Shown piece after piece: positions 56,405 through 64,000 of a stretch of 64,000 nucleotides of DNA. The DNA is taken from positions 4,898,001 through 4,962,000 of the forward strand of contig JAQOTA010000053.1 of NCBI GenBank assembly GCA_029532415.1, written 5' to 3'. Positions within the stretch are counted from its first letter, which is position 1, and each line of letters opens with the position of its first letter. The translations under genes were made by a program, and so were the position numbers. Below the pieces are notes generated by a model. It saw only the letters and a program-made list of their open reading frames with translations. It was not told the origin of the DNA and searched no databases. Source of the stretch: Marasmius tenuissimus (taxonomy: Eukaryota > Basidiomycota > Agaricomycetes > Agaricales > Marasmiaceae).

Positions 56405-58846
56405 TCATTGGCCGGTACGAGCGCCCACGGATTCCCAGAAACTAGGGCGAATGTCGGTCAGGAGGCCAGTCAACAAACGGACCATCAACTCACCTGCACC
56501 TCTCCAGGAAGTCCTCACTCGTTCCTACCAGACGAATGTCGGGCAGATCGTCTACTGTCTTGTTGAACATCATCTTGTTGTTAGCGAGATCATACAAATC
56601 CCACTGCGGAGTGATAGTTGAGGGGTCCACTTTGACGTTCGGGCTAAGAGATATGGCGAAAGAGATGAAAGATTGTGCGAAAGCGTTGATGAAGTCAGTA
56701 TTGTTGAACCTTCCGAGGCGTGGGAGTGGGTTTTCAGGTGAAGTGAGGAACCTATTCATTTGATGAGCAAAGGTAGGTAGTACGCTGCGTAAAATTTACT
56801 CACGAAGGCCAATAATACGATAGATCCTGGCCATGGAACGGCGGTGGGATAGCAAACTCCCCCTGGCAGGTCCGAATTCGGCGTCAATTGAGATGGTTCC
56901 AGACGTGGTTCACACTGACCATGTAAGTACGGTTGCCAAACGCGTTCGCGAAGAAGTACGTGGGACAGATGATGATAGCTTTGGAAGATTCATGAGTTGG
57001 GTTTTCAACGTAGACAGGAATTCGGTGAGACGAACATTCTCCCATGATAAGGTTTTCCTGAATTAAGTCCGAACCTAGGCCAGCATAGAGGTCCGCGACC
57101 TTTGCAGCTTCTTGTGGCGTGAGTTTCGGGAAGAGCTCAGTGACGTATTGGCTAGCAATCAATGGCGGTGCGGTTTGGTTGACAAAATGTTCCCCTTCGT
57201 CGGTGTTGTGAACAACGAGTAAGGCTTCCTGTGTCAGCGCCCGCCGGGGGCTTGGTATTCAAAATCCGCTTCACGAAAAGAATTAGGAACTTTGAAACAC
57301 ACCCCGTTGAGTTTGCCCTCCCTCAGAGCCTGTGTAGGTCTTTGCCGAATGAATGTTCCATCGACGACAGGAACAAAAGTAAAGGTGCCGAAAAATCCAG
57401 CGACAGTGATGTTCTCGTTGGCCAATTCAAGTGCGCTTGTGTCTGTTTCCCGGAGGCAAGTCAACGTATCCTGAGACGATGTACAGCTGCAAAATATATT
57501 CAGCGAGGCAGGTCTCCGATAATGTTGTTTGACACTGACTTGACTGCGTCGACGACCTGATTATACAAGGTCTAATTCGACTCACATGAGCTACGGCGAA
57601 CAAACGGGGCATTAACTCCAGTATTCCATACCTGAGGAATAGTGTCGTTGTAGGCATATTGAGAGGGAAAGAACGTCGAGCTTGCGATGGCACCCCGGAA
57701 TAGTTGAGGGTTAGTCTGGCCATCCTGGGCGATAACATGTTGAAGCACGGAGCCCCGCCTGCGACAAGCATATCAATAAGAAAAGCATTGCTTGATCCCA
57801 TCGGCCACATGAATGTACGAACCGGCAGATTCGCCCCAGATTGTCACCCGCGCTCTGGATCACCGCCAAACTTCGAGATCTAAGAGAGGTCGTTATGAGC
57901 GTCGCTCGTACCAGATGAAGTGAGACCCACATGTTTGTTGACCCAGCGAAGAGCAAAATCTTGATCAACTTCAATGGAAAACGTCAGAATCGTGGAACGG
58001 TTATCAAATTTCTAGATACATACGCAGTCCAGCATTCAATGCCCCATCGGCGTGAACTTCGTTACCGGCGAGGAATCCTGGCACAATTCAGCACACAGAA
58101 AAATTTCAAAAGAACTGGAAACACACCAAAGGCACCCAGTCGGTACTGGATGGTCACGACAACTATCCCGCCGTTCGACTGAGATATGAGGTCGCCTCCG
58201 TAATATCCTGAGGCGCTTCCGAGAATATACCTGGTATGTCAGGCTGTCAGTTGATTCCAGACTGTGGCTGCACCATTTCGACGTACCCTCCACCATGAAT
58301 CCAAACGATAACCGGTAAATTCTCGGCTGGCACTGATTCTCCTGGGTAATAGACACTGTGGTACCAAGCAATTATTCAGCTCCAGATTCCCATACTAGTG
58401 CTCGGGCGCGTACTCGACGAAGAGGCAATCCTCGCTGGTACCTGAGGGTTCGCGTTTTGCCAAGTCATTCTAACTCTCCTCTGGAGGGAAAGGATTCATA
58501 GGATTGGCACCGAAGTGGGCCTGAAAACATCGTGGTGGCTCAGTATCAGCCTGTTGAATGTCCGCGACAATTGGCGGAGAAGCAGGGGCCCGCCAACGTA
58601 GATCGCCTGTCCGAACGTTCAGCAAAGCATCTTCGAGCGTATCGGTAATAGCTGGATGCACGTTGACGTACCGATTGGAGCAGCAGCATAACGGATTCCA
58701 AAGAAAGTCGTCACGTTCGTAGTCTCATTGAACACGCCTTGGTACCGTGCGTACCCCAAGTCAACAAACGGCGCACTTTCTTCAGTCTGAGCGTGGACAG
58801 AATGAGAAAGATGAAGAAGAACTAGGAGTGCGGTGAGTTTCCACAT
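56405..58846 (-). pseudogene. Carboxylesterase copy 4, inactivated
   Basis: Full-length relative of copies 1 and 2: signal peptide MWKLTALLVLLHLSHSVHAQ, VDLGYARYQGVFNETTNVTT, GIRYAAAPIG, SEDCLF, VIVWIHGG-type exon, CLRETDTSALELANENITVA, FVPVVDGTFIRQRPTQAL, NNTDFINAFAQSFISFAISL and tail FWESVGARTGQ. Lesions: an in-frame TAG at 58470-58472, before SEDCLF; a two-base insertion (CG) near 57849-57852, which shifts the frame just before the nucleophile elbow and makes a TGA; a one-base loss at the next exon start (about 57757-57766); and a deletion in the DDVNRL..GSPI region near 56715-56745. The promoter also lacks the TATA box of copies 1-3. Clearly a pseudogene, though much of its coding sequence is still readable. 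Confidence 0.88.
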
Positions 58847-60580
58847 TGCTTTTGGAGGTGATCTGGCGACTGACCCCATTTTGAATGATTCTGGCCACAA
58901 AGATAACGAATCTCGCCGCTGGTTCCATCCACCACCCTGTGCACGGCATGTCACAGGGTGAGGCAGGCCTTTGGGGGGGGAGTTCTTTCAATTTCTTCAG
59001 TGTACGTGAGAAACCTGTGAGAAACCCAGTGACTGGGAGGTCTAATACCTCCGAAAGGCCAAGTATGTAATGAGTCCCAGGCGCCTGTCTTCCTGTCAAC
59101 ATCACCATCTGCACCATCACCTCATCTCGCCTCGTCGTCAGTCCTCTTCCGTGTGATTTGGTATTCAGGATATGCTTTGATCGATCCTGAATCGATTTCA
59201 ACTCACATTTCCATCCGATTTCACCACAAGCAATGATCTCAAAATCGGTTTCGCGGTGTCCGCCAACAATCTTCCGGACGCCGGCACAGTTCAGTGGAAG
59301 AGCTCGGTAACGGGCTGTTTGGAAGGAGGAAAAGGTGGCGGCAGGCTTTTTGAGGTGCGTCTCATGTACTCATTCTCATGAGGCTTGAAAGTTAAAACTC
59401 ATATCATCTCATTTTTTAGCGACACGCCCTACTCTGATACAGTTCCCGATTGAAGACGAAAACTCTCTGGACCGCAGTTTCGCAGGCCGCTTTCGATGTG
59501 AAGAGGGCACTAACCCAGCTGGCCTCGCCGCATTGCCCACTTTAACCAACCTCAACACCATAGATATGGCTTCAGCATACGCACTCCACGTGTTCTTGGA
59601 TTCAACATGATATTTTCACGTACTTACCTTCGGGGACTCTGTGACTGACGTTCGAGATTTCACTCGCACGCGGCAAGTATCTCCATTAGCTATATCTCGG
59701 ATGGTCACTCCCCGTTCGCGTGTTGAACTTTTTTTCCTCGCTCAGTTGCAAAATCTGATCTCGAAGCTCGCGGGTGGATGTACGACGATGTCCACAGCCT
59801 GCCAAATGCCTGCCAGGTTAGCCAGTTCTATATTCTGTACGTTGACCTCACACTCAACCCCGAAATCCTTTCAGTGCTTCTACGTCGCTGGCGATAGTAT
59901 CTCTGCCCGTCGATCGGTTAACGAATTTAGCAGATAAACTGATGAACACCCATGAATATGCCACTTAACATCCTTGCGTCGAGTGATTCTCAATATACTC
60001 GATTCCCTCGATCGTACCAATCTCATCTCTTACGTGCCCCTTTAACGTTTAACACCCATGAGGATGCCAGGTGATTGTATCAGCTGGCCCTCGCAGATGA
60101 CGATCAGAAGTCTCCAGAAATTCAGGCAGCTCGAGGTGCTCGTATTGAGAAAGGAGGCACTGAGCAGCATGTGAGTATGACTAGGCGCTGCGAAATTCAG
60201 ACTGAGATTGGGGGCTTTTTGGGCTACCTATTATCTATCATAGGACCTCCGTTTCGCATACCGATATATTGACTTCCAGTACCAACTGCAAGTGGCACTT
60301 CGACGGCCACTATCTTCTATCCTTTGTACGATAGCTCCTTCATTCGTAGCTCTTGAACTCATAAATGTTCAAACATTCGATTAGCTTGCAAGTTTATCGT
60401 CATATTGGATAGTTGCAAGTACGACGTTCACGGGACCGCACGCTGTGGTCGACTGGGGGTGTGGAATATCCTCATCCGGCCCGAGCCGAAGTCCAGAGAA
60501 GGTTAGGCGCCGCCCCATGAGGCCACTCATCCAACGTCCATCACTTGTCTTTGGTACTCGAGTAAGCAAATTTCCGGGCC
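58847..60580. other. Spacer with possible decayed coding sequence
   Basis: About 1.7 kb between the esterase pseudogene and F-box B. Segments at about 59210-59340 (readable as TTSNDLKIGFAVSANNLPDA) and 59448-59610 (ALPTLTNLNTIDMASAYALH) look coding-like but are not joined by a convincing gene model. They could be remnants of another F-box/LRR copy or of an unrelated gene. No functional gene is supported. Confidence 0.4.
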
Positions 60581-62319
60581 ATGAAAGAGAATCGTCAGTA
60601 CTCGTGTACTCTGAAACTGATCTCTAACTGATATCTCCACCAGCCTCCGAGAAAACTCGAGAAAACGACTTGTTTGGTCGCTCTGCAGAAATTCGGAGAT
60701 TTTTGAGGACTACCCCATCAAATAGGGCCACTGTCTCTCAGTTTCTGCACGACGTGGAGTTGGAACTGGCAAGCTATCATACGGAAATCAACAGGCTGAA
60801 AACCGCGATATATGCCTTGGAAACCCGACGAGATAGGCTGGAGCGAGCCGCCGAGCGTTACAAGTCTCTCCTATCACCCATTCACACCGTTCCTTCAGAG
60901 ATACTCACGACAATCTTCAATTGTGCTTGCGAGCAAAACGAGCTGTCAAGAGGCGCGTTACCAGATGCGCTTCGGCTCTCGATGGTTTGTGGTCGGTGGA
61001 GAGACATCATCTTTTCGACCTCTCGTCTGTGGGCTGGCATTGAAATTGACTTTGACGAGTGGACAACGGATCTTCATGTACTAAAACAGCTATCAGAACT
61101 GTTCATGGAACGTTCGAAGGCTTCTCCGCTGCGACTTTCACTCGTATTACCCGGCGATGATTATAGTGGCAGTCCAGCAGCCAAGGAGGAGATACTGTCA
61201 ATATTACGTGCAGTATTTGGGCAATGCGAACGTTGGAAAGACGTCGCTTTGGATGTTGTGCCACAGGACTTTCCATCATCAATTTTCGACTCCATCCGAG
61301 GTCGACTTCCCCTCCTCACTTCTTTCGAACTCAGGAGGCAAAAAACAGACGGCTGGAGCCATTCCTTCGACTACTTCAAAATCTGCCCCGCGCTTCACAC
61401 AGTTAGGGGCTATCCCCAGTTAATCGATCTCTCTCTTCCCTGGACTCAGATCAAGACATTAGAGCTGTGGGAGTTATACAATATCTCTGCTTTCCCTCTA
61501 CTTTCTCTCTGTACAGCCGTCGAACATTTGGGGCTGGTCGAAGTCGGTGGTCTGGATGAAAGCAATAACGATCACTCGAGCCACGTGGTCAATAGCGGGG
61601 TGAAGGCATTAAGAACCATATCAGCGAAAGTACAGGGCGATGTGGATGGGGTGCTAAAACATACCACTCTGGGAGGGTTGTCCTCTTTGAGGATATGGGG
61701 CGAACGGGGTTGTTTGACAGACGAGTGGCCAACATGGGACAACACTTGCTTAGAGGCCTTCCTTCAACGATCCTCGTGCTTTATCACATCTCTCCACCTC
61801 GATGCCCTACCAATAACCGACATGCAGGTCCTGGCCTTGCTTAGGTTGATTCCCACAATCACATCCCTCTGTGTCGGGGAGCTCAGTTGTGAACAGGAGA
61901 ATCGAATCGTGACCGCGTCCTTCCTAGACGGCCTGAACACGTCGCTGGATTCGGTTCCTCTTGCGCCCCAACTCACTCATCTCAAAGTTCGCGTTCACGC
62001 CCATAACCTTGCCTCGGACGCATTCTTGAAGGCACTGTCTTCTCGGTGGCTACATGATCCTCGTCACGCGAGGGAAATCGGCGTCGAATGCCTGCATTTT
62101 GTCACGATCGTTGTCATTGTGAGTTCAGAACAAGACCAGAAGGATGGTCACCTGGATTGTTTGGACTGTTTCAAAGATGCAGGGATGCGACTCGCTATCA
62201 CATATGGGACTTTCTCTGAACTATACCCCAGCGTAGATAACGAAGATGAGGAAGAGGATGGGGAAGAGGAAGAGGAGGGGGAGGAGGAAGGAGACGGTAG
62301 CGAGAATGCTTCTGAGTGA
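60581..62319 (+). CDS. F-box/LRR protein (F-box B)
   Basis: Two exons: 60581-60593 (MKEN plus one base) and 60644-62319, joined across a 50-nt intron, give 562 residues. The start was chosen by alignment with F-box A, whose 13-nt first exon has the same length and phase. Order: DLFGRSAEIRRFLRTTPSN, a coiled coil (QFLHDVELELASYHTEINRL followed by KTAIYALETRRDRLERAAER), the F-box-like segment LLSPIHTVPSEILTTIFNCA, RLSMVCGRWRDIIFSTSRLW, then leucine-rich strands (GGLSSLRIWG; CFITSLHLDALPITDMQVLA; PQLTHLKVRVHAHNLASDAF). It ends in a Glu/Asp/Gly-rich tail. The expected role is a substrate adaptor of an SCF ubiquitin ligase. It is intact and closely related to F-box A. Confidence 0.87.
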
Positions 62320-62758
62320 TGTCGTTAGAGCTTCGTCTGAAGGGGTGCTTGAAGAGATCGGGAAAAAAATTGGGATTGAGCAGGGAGCATCGATTGGGAG
62401 CTCGATGAGGATTTTTTTGCTAGCGTACAGGTACCGACGAGGAGGCTTGTCAGCGATGCTGCAACCACTAGAACGAAGGTTTCCGGTGGTTGTCGTAGCT
62501 TGCAGTGGCGTGCCCGAATATAGTGGAAAGCGGGCATCTGATGTATTTGTGTTTTGAACGATCTTGAGAAATCCGAATGTTCGTGATTTATGACCATATT
62601 TACGTGCTAAGCTTTCTTATGAAGATCGCGAACGTGCTTCAAGAGGATTTGGCAACAATTGGTAGACATGCGTCGGCCCATGATGTCGATGATGGTTGTG
62701 CCTACCCTGTGGGCGTCAATTTGTCAAAGCATAAACTTGGCTCTCACCATCATCATCC
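62320..62758. other. Intergenic region containing the F-box C leader
   Basis: About 440 bp. The last 75 bp (62684-62758) match the leaders of the F-box relics at 41921 and 50681. No gene was recognised before them. Confidence 0.45.
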
Positions 62759-63795
62759 ATGTCGTTTGTCCACCTTCCTCCTGAAATATGGCTCAGGATC
62801 AGCGAGTTTTCACCTCGATCCGATGCCACACGGCTATGCCTCGTCAATCACCAGTTCCTCTCCCTCATTCGACCACTTATATACCACCACGTTTCCCTCT
62901 ATCAGGTTGGCCGCACCTATAACCCCGATCAAGCAGATTCATGGGAACCAATATCAGATCCTATCGATGCTACATTGTCTTTACTTGCTCGTGACGGCGA
63001 TCTAGCGCAAAGGGTATCTGGGCCGTCATTGCACGCGTTTTCGTGGCATTGCGAGTCGTATCACATCGCTTTCACGACCTTGCAATCAAATCCTTAATCA
63101 ATCTCGACGCCATGCGGAACATGGTAGATCTTCGTAGGCTGGAAATATCTGGAATGATATTCCATCTCGAGCGGCGCTATCGGGTATGAAAAGGAAAAGG
63201 AAGCTGAGGAAGTGAAGGAGACTTCTGCTGCGTTTTGTGAGATATTACGCGGGACGGGCCTGGAAGAACTAGTTGTCCATCCTTCAAGCGACGGGAGTTT
63301 ACCAAATTTTAGGATTGGGCTCTCTCTGGAGCAGTTCGCTGGGTTTGGAGGTTTGAAAAAGGTCGGGTGGAGGAGTCGTGCGCCTAAGTTTCTATCCCTC
63401 GTCAGACTGCAAGAGATGCTGACGGCTCACCTTGAGCTTAAACAGGACCTGGTCTCGTAGAAGGGCTATGCCCGTTACTAACTGCTTCCCACACAACACT
63501 GGAGAAACTCGATATTTGCTTAGGCCACTTCAATTCTTCAGTTCAATCAGCTGTATTCGCCCTCCACTTCCCTCGCCTAGGATCCCTGACCTTCCAACGC
63601 TTTCCTCTCGGATCGTACCTCCTGTGCGTGATGGGCCTCTCACAGGCCTACATTGACTTTGTGCTATCTCATGATACTCTGACTCACCTCGACATGGGAG
63701 ATTGGCGTCGAGTTAAGAACGATCAGGGCTTTTCTCTCTCAAAGTACGAGGACAGCCTCAGACGTCGCCCGGACGCATTCTCGAAGCTGGAGTGA
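62759..63795 (+). pseudogene. F-box protein gene, disrupted (F-box C)
   Basis: The start at 62759 gives a clean F-box: MSFVHLPPEIWLRISEFSPR, then LCLVNHQFLSLIRPLIYHHV. The frame is lost near 63030-63060, where the alternative frame reads FHDLAIKSLINLDAMRNMVD and RRLEISGMIF. It is open again from 63212 (AAFCEILRGTGLEELVVHPS) to 63460, and in another frame from about 63495 to 63795 (EKLDICLGHFNSSVQSAVFA; HFPRLGSLTFQRFPLGSYLL; DTLTHLDMGDW). Some gaps might be introns, but no consistent splice pattern was found, so it is called a pseudogene. It belongs to a different F-box subfamily from A and B (F-box at the very N terminus). Confidence 0.6.
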
Positions 63796-64000
63796 CACTG
63801 GGTGCAAGAGCCCAATCACTTTCCGGGAAAGTGATGCCGACTCACTTGCCCACTCACTTCCTTTCACTTTCCTTGTACTCTTTGTATCGGGCGCTAATTT
63901 TTTTTGGCGGGGAAATTGCCGTATTTCATAGTCGCCGACTCCCGCGGCACGGCCCGCTACTGAAGGCCGCCTTGAAGGCTTGAGCCTCAAGGCCAGTAAG
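63796..64000. other. Window end, no gene recognised
   Basis: This contains a T-run and, near 63970-63992, a quasi-palindrome (CCTTGA...TCAAGG with an inner GGC/GCC pair). Too short to interpret. Confidence 0.35.

Noticed and set aside
63970..63992. Quasi-palindrome near the right edge as a terminator
   Set aside because: Imperfect and at the window end, with no adjacent gene to assign it to.
1..64000. tRNA, rRNA and CRISPR signals
   Set aside because: No convincing A/B-box pair, rRNA segment or spaced direct-repeat array was seen by eye; GGTTCRA-like strings occur only inside coding sequence.

Overview
The window looks like nuclear DNA from an agaricomycete (mushroom-forming) basidiomycete. 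Genes carry many short GT-AG introns (mostly about 45-70 nt), some exons are only 13-33 nt long, genes are closely spaced, and the gene families (F-box/LRR proteins, microsomal P450s, Zn2Cys6 regulators, secreted type-B carboxylesterases) are those that expand in this class. No tRNA, rRNA, CRISPR or complete transposon was recognised. Coordinates of spliced genes are my own reading of splice sites.

Left part, about 1-35.9 kb, is mostly an ordinary gene-dense region. In order: 3' end of an MFS transporter (+), a Zn2Cys6 transcription factor (+), a DUF1445/D-glutamate-cyclase-like hydro-lyase (-), an F-box protein (+), two proteins of unknown function (+), a RING-finger E3 candidate (-), a triose-phosphate/nucleotide-sugar-type transporter (+), coatomer beta' subunit (-), splicing factor CWC22 (-), a LACTB2-type metallo-beta-lactamase-fold hydrolase (+), an FAD-linked oxidase (+), a secreted CAP/PR-1 protein (+), a cytochrome P450 (-), a multi-TM membrane protein (+) and a small secreted protein (-). 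The housekeeping block (coatomer, CWC22, LACTB2-like) sits in the middle.

Right part, about 37.7-63.8 kb, is a duplicated accessory array. It holds four recognisable secreted type-B carboxylesterases on the minus strand (three apparently intact, the fourth a pseudogene) and at least two further esterase 3' relics. These are interleaved with plus-strand F-box genes in different states (one apparently intact, one with a single-base frameshift, one more heavily disrupted, two with only 5' traces left). At three esterase 3' ends there is a piece of a histidinol-phosphatase (HIS2-type PHP) gene ending about 30 bp from the esterase stop, progressively decayed from copy to copy. This argues that a HIS2-fragment/esterase junction was duplicated as a unit.

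A 3.6-kb gene (46998-50647, -) interrupts the array. It appears to join a degenerate JmjC/cupin-like domain to a C-terminal Ulp1 (C48) cysteine protease whose His, Asp, Gln and Cys active-site residues are all present. This gene and the birth-and-death array around it are the most unusual content of the window.
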